A program made the translations under genes and the position numbers. A DNA stretch of 64,000 nt from Aquisphaera giovannonii (lineage in GTDB: Bacteria; Planctomycetota; Planctomycetia; Isosphaerales; Isosphaeraceae). This document shows, one piece after another, positions 56,973-64,000 of this stretch. The notes beneath the pieces are model-generated. The model saw nothing but the letters and a program-made list of their open reading frames with translations. It searched no databases and had not been told where the DNA came from. Positions within the stretch are counted from its first letter, which is position 1; every line of letters begins with the position of its first letter. The stretch covers positions 3,596,001-3,660,000 of the forward strand of contig NZ_CP042997.1 in NCBI RefSeq assembly GCF_008087625.1, given 5' to 3'.

Positions 56973-57406
56973 GGTTTGCGGGAATCGCCGACGAGGGACC
57001 TTCGCCCGCTTCGTGCCGACTCGCGCAGGCGCGACGACACCGCCGGTCGATCGCCTCGACGGTCCTTCCATCCTTCGGGTGTCAGTTCAAATCGAGGCGC
57101 GCACGACCATCGCGGGGGACTCGCGATGGAGAGATCCGAGCGAGGCCGGACATCAGGATGTCAGTGCGGAGGGCGGCAGCCCGATGGGATCCGCCCCCGC
57201 GAGGTCCGCATGGGCCCCCGACATCCGCTCGATCTCGACCGCTGTCCTCGCCGGCACGACACGGCGGGGACTCGCTCGCTAATGCCTTATGACGGCGTAA
57301 ATATACCGTCCCATGAAGAGAAAAATCTACCGATGCGACGCGCAGCCGTCAAGCACGTGGTGAATCCGCAACACCCCGAACGGAACGGGATGACACCGAG
57401 ACTTCC
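56973..57406. other. Intergenic region between two glycosyltransferase genes (434 bp)
   Basis: The region holds an unusually AT-rich patch (57285-57350) for this genome, including GACGG and CCGTC as an inverted repeat at 57291-57310 around a CGTAAATATA centre. It may carry the promoter for the downstream glycosyltransferase. No gene is seen. Confidence 0.4.
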
Positions 57407-58420
57407 TCAGGCAAACGTCTCGGCCGGGAGGGGCTGCTCGACAAGAGCCGGGTTCTGGACCTCCTCGACCTGGAAGCCGGCCCCGAAGACGCTGTGCCGG
57501 AACGAGTCTCGCAGATAATGCGGCGGGTCGGTGTCGGGCCTCCGCGAGGCCCATCGGCGCAGCCGCCACAGGGCGAATCCGGTCAGGAACGCGGCGTCCG
57601 CCGCGGCGGCGTAGAACGGGCCGTGATGCTTCAGGTAATACCGCCTGCGGGCTTGGAACCAGTAGGCCGGCCGCCGCTTCTGGACACGGGCCACGACGCC
57701 GGTCGAGGCCCCTTCCAGGTGGACGATCCGGCTCTCGGGCACGTGCCAGACCTCCCACCCGGCGCGTCGGGCCCTCATGCAGATGTCCGCGTCGTCGAAG
57801 TAGGTGTAGAGGCCCTCGTCGAGCAGCCCGATCTCGTCGAGCATGCTCCGTCGCAGCATCATGCCGGCGCCAGAGACCCAGTCCGCCTGGCAATCCGAGG
57901 ACGGCGGCGGCGGGACGACCGCCGATCGTGCGAGGAGCCTCGACACCGGCCCCAGCCGGAGCCCCCGGTCGAGCTCGCTGGCGATCGAGTGGAACCGGAA
58001 TGGCGAGCACTGCACCTCGCCCTCGGGTGACAGGAACCGCCCGCCCGCGATGCCGGCTCGCGGGTGATGATCCATGAAGTCCACCAGGATCTCGAGCGCC
58101 CGCGGCTGGACGATCGTGTCGGCGTTGAGGAGGTAGACATACTCCGGGGGGTCGGCCCACTCGAGGGCCTCGCGGATCAGGATGTTGTTCCCCCCGCAGA
58201 AGCCGCGGTTGGGGGAGATGGCGGTCAGCTCGCACCAAGGTCCCCAGCCGTTCTCCTCGATCGCACGGCGGATCATCTCCGCCGCCTCCGGCCCCGTCCC
58301 ATTCTCGCAGACGCCGACCTTCATGCCCGGGACGCGACCGATCTCCGGCGCCAGCGAGCGGAGGCAATCGATCGTCAGCTCCGGCACGCGATAGCAGAGG
58401 ATGACGACGTACAGCTTCAT
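57407..58420 (-). CDS. Glycosyltransferase family 2 (rhamnosyltransferase-like)
   Basis: The 337-residue product begins MKLYVVILCYRVPELTIDCL and resembles GT2 enzymes of the rhamnosyl/galactofuranosyl type: SPNRGFCGGNNILIREAL, YLLNADTIVQP (DxD-like), the SGAGMMLRRSMLDEIGLLDE segment and FDDADICMRARRAGWEVWHVP. A short hydrophobic stretch near 275-290 (FYAAAADAAFLTGFALW) may associate with the membrane. It lacks long membrane domains. The start ATG 58420 follows no clear ribosome binding site. It probably acts in cell-surface polysaccharide synthesis with the neighbouring GT2. Confidence 0.92.
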   Translation of the reverse strand: MKLYVVILCYRVPELTIDCLRSLAPEIGRVPGMKVGVCENGTGPEAAEMIRRAIEENGWGPWCELTAISPNRGFCGGNNILIREALEWADPPEYVYLLNADTIVQPRALEILVDFMDHHPRAGIAGGRFLSPEGEVQCSPFRFHSIASELDRGLRLGPVSRLLARSAVVPPPPSSDCQADWVSGAGMMLRRSMLDEIGLLDEGLYTYFDDADICMRARRAGWEVWHVPESRIVHLEGASTGVVARVQKRRPAYWFQARRRYYLKHHGPFYAAAADAAFLTGFALWRLRRWASRRPDTDPPHYLRDSFRHSVFGAGFQVEEVQNPALVEQPLPAETFA

Positions 58421-58941
58421 GGACGGACCTCGGTGGGAGAGGGGCGGTGCGACCCGGGACGCGGCCGCGGGACCCGCGGGGAATTCGGCCGCGAGGCGCG
58501 AGGATCGAACGACGGAGGACCCTTCCCCCGCAATCCCGCGAGCCGAGGCGGGCTCGGTCGACGTCGACGGGCGTGCCGGGACCTTGCCGAGAACGTCCGC
58601 CGCGCGTCGGCGATCCGGGTTCGATTCTGCTCACTCCCGCCGGAGGTTGCAACCGCGGCGTCACGTCGTCCATGCGGCCGGTCGTGCAAAGCGACCGCAA
58701 GACGCCTTCGACGCACCTCGGCCAGGCGGACGGCGGCCGTATACCGACACCGCCGGCGCCGCGGCCGTCGGCGGGTCCGCTCCGCGGGGCGACCAGGGCC
58801 CATCCCGCTTCATCACCGTCACAGGTCGCCAGGGGCGGTATGGCTCCCGAAGCGGCACCCGCGGCCTGGAATCCCACGTCGATCCGCGCGGCGGCACGAC
58901 GCGGCGTGCCCGGGAGATGCGACGAGCACGCCGCGCGAACG
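58421..58941. other. Intergenic region (521 bp)
   Basis: Between the ankyrin gene stop and the glycosyltransferase start, both on the minus strand. All frames here are Arg/Pro/Gly-rich and look non-coding. No promoter or RNA structure stood out. Confidence 0.4.
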
Positions 58942-59511
58942 TCATCGCCTGAGCGACCGAAGGTTTGCCGCGACATCCCGGTGGCCGAGTGCCTCGGCCC
59001 ATTCCAACGCGGTGCGGGCAGGCACCGGTCCGTACTTGACGACTGGGGCGGCCTTCTCTCCCGGCACGCGGGGTGGAGAGCCCGGCAGGGCATCGGAGGT
59101 GGTCTCCGGCACACGGTCCGTCTTCGCCGAGACGTCGGCCCCGTGCTGAACCAGCAGCTTTACGACCTCGAGATGACCGGCTCGCGCCGCCAGGTGCAGC
59201 GGAGTCCATCCGGCCCCGTCGGCGGCATTCACCTTGGCGCCCGCGCCGATCAGGTAGGTCGCGACGTCCGCGTGACCATGATCGGCGGCGCGTGCGAGGG
59301 GCGTGTACCCCTCGTCGCCGTGCGGCTTATGCGGTCCGTCGAATGTCTCCCGCGAGTCCACCAGCCGCGGATGCCGCTCCAGGATGGCCTTGATGTGACC
59401 CAGGTCGCCTTCGCTCGCGAAATGGTGCACGGCCGCGGTGAGCGCATCCTCGTAGCCGTCCGGCTCCATCATGCCCGCCATCAGCAGCGCGAGGATCTTG
59501 GCGAAGAGCAT
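58942..59511 (-). CDS. Ankyrin repeat protein
   Basis: The 189-residue product starts at ATG 59511 with a strong GGAGGTG 10 nt upstream. A short hydrophobic N terminus (MLFAKILALLMAG) may be a weak export or membrane signal. Three to four ankyrin repeats follow, clearest as EGYTPLARAADHGHADVATYL and GWTPLHLAARAGHLEVVKLL, with a last partial repeat RTALEWAEALGHRDVAANL. Ankyrin repeats bind proteins; no partner is evident. It stands alone between intergenic gaps of over 400 bp. Confidence 0.88.
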   Translation of the reverse strand: MLFAKILALLMAGMMEPDGYEDALTAAVHHFASEGDLGHIKAILERHPRLVDSRETFDGPHKPHGDEGYTPLARAADHGHADVATYLIGAGAKVNAADGAGWTPLHLAARAGHLEVVKLLVQHGADVSAKTDRVPETTSDALPGSPPRVPGEKAAPVVKYGPVPARTALEWAEALGHRDVAANLRSLRR

Positions 59512-59932
59512 GGGCGTAACACCTCCGAGTTCCGCTTGACGTGATGCCATGGAATAGGGCCGAGGGCGTGCCTTGCAAAGCCGAAGCCAAGAGCGGGAGC
59601 GAGACGCGAGGCCCTTGGCGATCGGAGGCGGCCGCATGACGATCCCGGCCCCGTGTGCCGGCAAGGTCTTCGGCCCTCATGCCGAGTTCTTGCGAGGGCG
59701 CCCGAGATCGCCCCGCCTCAAGGTCATTCGCCGGTGAACCGCGTCGCACCTCAACATCCGCCTGCGGGACGACGCTCCGTCGCGCAGCGGCCGCGGCCCC
59801 GTGACCTAGACGGCCGCCAAGTGCGAGCGGTCGAACGCCGCCCCCGAGCACGCGAATGGCCTTGGCACGCCGGCCCTCGGACGCGTACGATACAGATGTA
59901 CCCCAAAACTCGACCCGGAGTGCCGCCGCGCC
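59512..59932. other. Divergent intergenic region (421 bp)
   Basis: Between the ankyrin gene and the small zinc-protein gene. It contains a good rightward promoter candidate (59862-59891). Nothing else is recognisable. Confidence 0.45.
59862..59891 (+). promoter_or_regulatory. Sigma-70-type promoter for the small zinc-protein gene
   Basis: TTGGCA, an 18-nt spacer and TACGAT stand about 41 nt upstream of the start codon. Confidence 0.5.
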
Positions 59933-60127
59933 ATGGAATTCGTCGACATCTACGTCCCTTGCCCGCTCTGCGAGGGCCACGGGCGCCTGCCCGAGCGGGC
60001 CAGCGTGCCCCGGACGCGAACCTGCCCCGAATGCGACGGCTCCGGCCTGAGGCCGACCAGCGAGGGCCGGGTGATCCTGGATCTGCTGAAGGTCACCGGG
60101 ATCTGGGACCTGATGCCGGGGCACTAG
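59933..60127 (+). CDS. Small DnaJ-type zinc-ribbon protein
   Basis: This 64-residue protein carries two CxxCxGxG motifs, CPLCEGHG (10-17) and CPECDGSG (32-39), as in the zinc centre of DnaJ, where two such motifs bind one zinc ion. The remainder (EGRVILDLLKVTGIWDLMPG) could form one helix. It has no J domain and no membrane segment. A promoter and a GGAG about 13 nt before the ATG support expression. It may bind zinc and unfolded protein or thiols, but nothing specific can be assigned. Confidence 0.7.
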   Translation: MEFVDIYVPCPLCEGHGRLPERASVPRTRTCPECDGSGLRPTSEGRVILDLLKVTGIWDLMPGH

Positions 60128-60200
60128 GCTGCGAAGACAGGGCGGGGCGGCGCCGCGTGCCCCATCCCGCCGGCCTGGCCGGCATTCTCGTCATCCGACC

Positions 60201-61349
60201 TTATGCCCCGCCTCGCGGCCCGGTCGCGTGGAGGGCCTTGTCCACCGCTTCCAGGAAGAAGAACTCGCCCCACATGACGGACTCGTCCACGCCGAGCTTC
60301 TTGTGGAAGTGGTAGACGCCGTGCTTCAGGATCCCCTCCCACCCCGGGTCGTTCGAGGACAGGTAGCGGTCGGTGCAGAGGGAGTCGAGGATCGCCAGCG
60401 ATGCCGCGCGGTAGGAATCGGCGCCGTCGGGGTCCTCGGGACGGGTCGCCTCGGCGAGGTCCCAGAGGCCGGAGGCGGCGATCGCGGCGGCGGAGCTGTC
60501 GTCGATGCGGTCCGGTCCGTCGGGGACGTCGAAGTCCCAGGGGGGGACGAGACTGCGGGGGGCGCGGGCCAAATAATACTCGGCGTTGCGGCGGGCGACG
60601 GCGAGGTCGGCGGGGTCCTTGGTGTAGGCATACACCTTCGTGAATCCGTAGAGCGACCAGGCCAGGCCGCGGGTCCACGCGGAGTCCGGGCGAAGTCCCT
60701 GGTGCGTGGACTCGCGCAGGAACCGGCCGGTCTCGGGGTCGAAGATCCCCTCGTGGGCGGTCGAGCCGTCGGGCCGGACGAGATACCGCTCCGTGGTCCG
60801 GCAGTGCGCGACGGCCAGGTTATGCAGCGCCCGGTCGTTCGTCTCGGCGGCGGCGAGGAAGATGATCGGCACGTTCATCATGATGTCGATGAACAGGCTC
60901 TCGGGCGCGACGAACGAGCGCAGGTATTTCCCCTCGGGGTTGAATCGCATGGCCAGCGTCCGGCCGGCCGTGATCAGGACCCGGCGGAGCGACTCGTCGC
61001 CGGTGAGGCGATACCAGGGCAGGTAGGTGCTCAGGAAGATGAATCCGAGGTCGTGCACGTCGCGGTCGTGCTGCCGGTGCTCGAGCAGCCGCGAATAATG
61101 CTCGGCCTGCGCCCGCCACCAGGGGTCGCCGGTGTGACCGGCCAGGAGCCACATCGTCCCGGCGTGGAAGCCGCCGCACCAGTCCGTCCAGAGCTCGCCG
61201 CGGTGGTGCCACTTCCCGCCGTCCGTGTAGATCGGGAAGAAATCCGGATGCCGCTCGATGGTCCCGCGCACTTTCCGCGCAGCGAGGTCATAGGCCCGCT
61301 GGAGGCGTGGCGTCAGGTCGTCGACGTCGGCCGGGGACGAGTCGGTCAT
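60201..61349 (-). CDS. Unsaturated glucuronyl hydrolase, GH88 family
   Basis: The 382-residue (alpha/alpha)6-barrel enzyme cleaves unsaturated uronic acids from oligosaccharides made by polysaccharide lyases. Family segments include ELWTDWCGGFHAGTMWLLAG, HDLGFIFLSTYLPWY (a catalytic Asp region), the DSAWTRGLAWSLYGFTKVY stretch, and DDSSAAAIAASGLWDLAE. The start at ATG 61349 (MTDSSPADVDDLTPRLQRAY) was chosen because upstream residues are not conserved and no signal peptide appears with either start. It implies cytoplasmic breakdown of imported oligosaccharides. No lyase or transporter gene is next to it. Confidence 0.9.
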   Translation of the reverse strand: MTDSSPADVDDLTPRLQRAYDLAARKVRGTIERHPDFFPIYTDGGKWHHRGELWTDWCGGFHAGTMWLLAGHTGDPWWRAQAEHYSRLLEHRQHDRDVHDLGFIFLSTYLPWYRLTGDESLRRVLITAGRTLAMRFNPEGKYLRSFVAPESLFIDIMMNVPIIFLAAAETNDRALHNLAVAHCRTTERYLVRPDGSTAHEGIFDPETGRFLRESTHQGLRPDSAWTRGLAWSLYGFTKVYAYTKDPADLAVARRNAEYYLARAPRSLVPPWDFDVPDGPDRIDDSSAAAIAASGLWDLAEATRPEDPDGADSYRAASLAILDSLCTDRYLSSNDPGWEGILKHGVYHFHKKLGVDESVMWGEFFFLEAVDKALHATGPRGGA

Positions 61350-61492
61350 GGTGGGGTTTTCGGGGAGGTTGCGGTTGGTGGTCCGATGGGCACGACCGTT
61401 CCCGATCATACCGGTGGCGGGCGGGCGATTCCCAGGCGAGAATAGCCCGGCCGCGATGTCGCGAACGCCCCCGGATGCGGAGCCCAAGAGAC

Positions 61493-63406
61493 ATGCCCAC
61501 GACAGGACGATCCCGATCGGTCCCCTCCCTGGCGGCGGGCGTGCTGGACGACTTCCGCCGCGCGCTCGTCCCCCTCCTCGCCTTCGAGGTCCTCTTCAAA
61601 TGCGTCGTGGCCCTCTTCAGCCTCGGCGCGGGGGCGATCGTGCTGGCGATCCTCGTCCGGACGACGGGGAGCTCGGCGGTGACGAACGACGACCTCGTCC
61701 GCTTCGGCCTCTCGCCGCAGGGGGTGCTCGTCGGGGCGATCCTCCTGGTCTCCACCCTGCTCGTGCTGGTGGTCGAGCATCTCGGCGTGATGGCCATCGT
61801 CGCCCGCTCCCGGCGGGGGCAGGGGCTCCGGGTCCGGGACGTGGCCGAGGCCCTGGCCGGGATCGTGATCCGGTCCTGGCGCCTCAAGGGAATGGGGCTC
61901 GCGTTCCTGGCGCTGACGGCCGCGCCGATCGCGCTGCTGGCGGGGCTGACGTACGCGGCGCTGCTCTCCCGGCACGATATCAACTACTACCTCCACGACC
62001 GGCCCCCGAGCTTCTTCGCGGCCGTCGGGATCGGCGGGATCCTCGGCGCGGTCTTCCTGGGGATCGTGGCGTTCGCGTACGTGCGGACGGTCTTCCTCTT
62101 CCCGATCATGCTGTACGAGGACCGCGAGCCGAGGTCCGCCGTCCGGGAGAGCCTCGCCCGGACCCGAGGCGTGGTCGGCAGCCTGGGCGCGATCCTGCTC
62201 GGCTGGCAGGGGATCGGCCTCGTGCTGAGCGCCGCGGTCGTCCGGGGATTCGGCCTGATCGCGGCGATGCTGCTGCACGCGGTCGCCTCCCACCTCTGGA
62301 CCCTCGTGCCGGCCGTCGCGCTGCTCATGGCGGTGCAGGGGGTCCTGCTCGCGGTCCTCTCCTTCTTCCTGGTCACGACCCATTGCCTGATCATCGTCTC
62401 GCTCTACCGCCGGCGGAACGAGGAGCTCGGGGTGGGCGGCCCGATCCCGCCCTCGCCGCTCTCGGAGCAAGACGCGAGGGGCCTCCGGTCCTTCCTCCGA
62501 TACTGGAGGCTGGGCCTGGCCGTCTCGCTGGGGTCGTTCCTCCTGCTCTGCTACAGCGTGCTGCACAGCCTCACTGCTCCGGAACGCGTCATCGTCACGG
62601 CGCACAAGGGCTTCTCCGCGATCGCGCCGGAGAACACGCTGAGCTCCTTCCGGAAGGCGATCGAGGTCGGCGCCGACTACGCGGAGCTCGACGTCCAGGC
62701 GACCTCCGACGGGGCGATCGTCGTGAACCACGACCGGGACCTGATGCGGGTGGGCAACGACCCGCGGCGGATCCGCGACATGACGCTCGCGGAGGTGAAG
62801 GCGGTGGACGTCGGCCGGGTGTATGGCCCGCCGTACGTGGGCGAGCGGGTGCCGACGCTGGCGGAGGTGATCGACCTGGCGAAGGGCCGGATCCGGCTCC
62901 AGATCGAGCTGAAATACTACGTGCAGGACGACGCCCTCGCGGCGAAGGTGGCGAGGCTGGTCGAGGAGAAGGGCTTCGAGGACCAGTGCGTGATCATCTC
63001 GCTGAACTACGAAGGGCTGAAGCAGGTCCGCCGCGCCAACCCGCGGCTCCGCACGGCGGCGATCGTGACGGTCTCGGTCGGCGACATCGACCGCCTGGAC
63101 GTGGACGCGCTCAGCGTGAACTCCCGGCACCTCAGCGGCTCCTTGATCCGCGCCGTGAAGTCGCGGCACAAGGACCTCTACGCCTGGACGGTGGACGACC
63201 CGCGGCGGATGCTCGGCCTGATCGAGCGGGGGGTGCCGAACATCGTCACCAACCGGCCCGACCTGCTGATCGGCATCCGCGACGAGCTGGCGGGGATGCC
63301 CGACGTGGAGCGGCGGCTGCTGGCGGCGCGGCACCTGCTGGGCCTCGAGCCGGAGCTGGCGGCGAGGGCGGGGGAGGGCCCGGGCGAGGAGGAGGAGTCG
63401 CCCTGA
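61493..63406 (+). CDS. Glycerophosphodiester phosphodiesterase with N-terminal membrane domain
   Basis: The 637-residue protein joins about seven or eight membrane helices (residues about 20-390, including LLAFEVLFKCVVALFSLGAG, the LVSTLLVLVVEHLGVM helix and FFLVTTHCLIIVSLY) to a GDPD catalytic domain. The domain has AHKGFSAIAPENTLSSF (catalytic His; the usual Arg of HRG is Lys), YAELDVQ with the metal-binding Glu and Asp, and NHDRDLMR with the second His. It hydrolyses glycerophosphodiesters from phospholipids to glycerol-3-phosphate. The domain order matches GPDPase_memb-GDPD proteins. ATG 61493 was chosen over upstream starts whose residues are Arg/Trp-rich and non-conserved. Confidence 0.92.
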   Translation: MPTTGRSRSVPSLAAGVLDDFRRALVPLLAFEVLFKCVVALFSLGAGAIVLAILVRTTGSSAVTNDDLVRFGLSPQGVLVGAILLVSTLLVLVVEHLGVMAIVARSRRGQGLRVRDVAEALAGIVIRSWRLKGMGLAFLALTAAPIALLAGLTYAALLSRHDINYYLHDRPPSFFAAVGIGGILGAVFLGIVAFAYVRTVFLFPIMLYEDREPRSAVRESLARTRGVVGSLGAILLGWQGIGLVLSAAVVRGFGLIAAMLLHAVASHLWTLVPAVALLMAVQGVLLAVLSFFLVTTHCLIIVSLYRRRNEELGVGGPIPPSPLSEQDARGLRSFLRYWRLGLAVSLGSFLLLCYSVLHSLTAPERVIVTAHKGFSAIAPENTLSSFRKAIEVGADYAELDVQATSDGAIVVNHDRDLMRVGNDPRRIRDMTLAEVKAVDVGRVYGPPYVGERVPTLAEVIDLAKGRIRLQIELKYYVQDDALAAKVARLVEEKGFEDQCVIISLNYEGLKQVRRANPRLRTAAIVTVSVGDIDRLDVDALSVNSRHLSGSLIRAVKSRHKDLYAWTVDDPRRMLGLIERGVPNIVTNRPDLLIGIRDELAGMPDVERRLLAARHLLGLEPELAARAGEGPGEEEESP

Positions 63407-63500
63407 TCCTCCTTGTGGAGGGACTCGGGATCGTGGATGCTCCTGGTGTCGTGGCCATGCGATGACCCATCCCTTCCCGCCGGCCGCCCGGAGCATGAGC

Positions 63501-64000
63501 ATGAACTTCGAAGAGCTCATCAAGTTCGCCGTGGAACAGGGTGCCTCGGACATCCACCTCCAGTCGGGCTCGCCGCCGCAGGTCCGGATCGCGGGACTGA
63601 TCCGGAACGTGGCGGGGGCGGACGTCGATGCCGACGCCCTCAGGCAGTTCGCCGCGTCCCTGGCCCCCCCGGCGATGGCCGAGGACCTGGACGCCGCCCT
63701 CGTCCGCGGGGCCCGGTTCTCCAGGAATGTCGAGGGCCTGGGCCGGTTCCGCTGCAGCCTCTACAGGCAGCGGGGGCAGCCGGGGCTCGTCCTCCACCAG
63801 ATCCCCTCCCGGATCCCGACGTTCGCGGAGCTGAACCTGCCGCCGGTGCTCCAGGAGATCGCCCAGGCGCGGCGGGGGATCACGATCGTGACGGGGCCGT
63901 CCAACTCCGGGAAGTCCTCCACGCTCGCCGCGATCGTGGACCAGATCAGCGAGACCTCCTACGCCAAGGTCGTGACCATCGAGGACCCGATCGAGGCCAT
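63501..64000 (+). CDS. PilT-like type IV pilus retraction ATPase (3' end outside window)
   Basis: The 166 visible residues begin MNFEELIKFAVEQGASDIHLQSG, with the typical GASD(I/L)HL start of PilT/PilU/PilB ATPases, then an N-terminal domain and Walker A GPSNSGKSSTL and IEDPIE. The ATG at 63501 has GGAG 8 nt upstream; ATGs at 63495 and 63462 are alternatives. PilT powers pilus retraction and twitching motility. The sequence ends before the Asp box, Walker B and arginine fingers, so activity cannot be judged and a PilB or GspE relative is not fully excluded. Confidence 0.88.
   Translation, partial: MNFEELIKFAVEQGASDIHLQSGSPPQVRIAGLIRNVAGADVDADALRQFAASLAPPAMAEDLDAALVRGARFSRNVEGLGRFRCSLYRQRGQPGLVLHQIPSRIPTFAELNLPPVLQEIAQARRGITIVTGPSNSGKSSTLAAIVDQISETSYAKVVTIEDPIEA

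Overview
The window is about 64 kb of very GC-rich DNA from what looks like a planctomycete, most likely of the Isosphaeraceae/Gemmatales type. The indicators are a giant right-handed beta-helix/Calx-beta surface protein with a LEPR-XLL-like N-terminal motif, a serine/threonine kinase fused to WD40 repeats, a pseudopilin of the DUF1559 type, a DUF2961 protein, and an ECF sigma factor with a long membrane-spanning C-terminal extension. This placement rests on gene architecture, not on a database search.

Layout. 1-6497 (-): 3'-truncated giant secreted protein carrying a large internal duplication. 6850-12 kb: esterase-like hydrolase, kinase-WD40, GH51 arabinofuranosidase. 12-16 kb (-): hisS-hisZ-like-hisG, three genes with 4-bp ATGA overlaps. 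16.6-19.6 kb (+): one 991-codon frame joining an ECF sigma factor, membrane segments, a glycine-rich region and a complete M16-type metalloprotease with intact zinc ligands, the most unusual gene in the window. 19.7-25.2 kb: DUF2961 protein, zinc alcohol dehydrogenase, aldo/keto reductase, AraC regulator and pseudopilin, probably partly sugar related. 25.3-30 kb: FAD amine oxidase, TPR membrane protein, FucU mutarotase translationally coupled to a frameshifted secreted protein, and a small WD40-like protein. 30-36.2 kb: mnmE-yidC, metallophosphoesterase, tsaB-trmL, so three of these genes modify the anticodon region of tRNA. 36.2-41 kb (-): RND metal efflux pump and adaptor without an outer-membrane partner. 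41.4-50.4 kb (+): opcA, an orphan N6-adenine-type methyltransferase, an esterase, recN, then two polytopic membrane proteins, the first of which has an in-frame amber codon near its N terminus. 50.5-55.6 kb (-): rplY-pth-rpsF-ssb-rplI and dnaB, with a strong terminator hairpin before dnaB and no rpsR. 55.9-64 kb: two family 2 glycosyltransferases, an ankyrin protein, a small DnaJ-like zinc protein, a GH88 hydrolase, a membrane glycerophosphodiesterase and the start of a PilT-like ATPase.

The window is mostly chromosomal core plus lineage-specific genes. I see no insertion sequence, prophage, CRISPR array, rRNA or tRNA gene. Starts were chosen from family alignments recalled from knowledge, ribosome binding sites and gene overlaps; promoters and terminators were read by eye.
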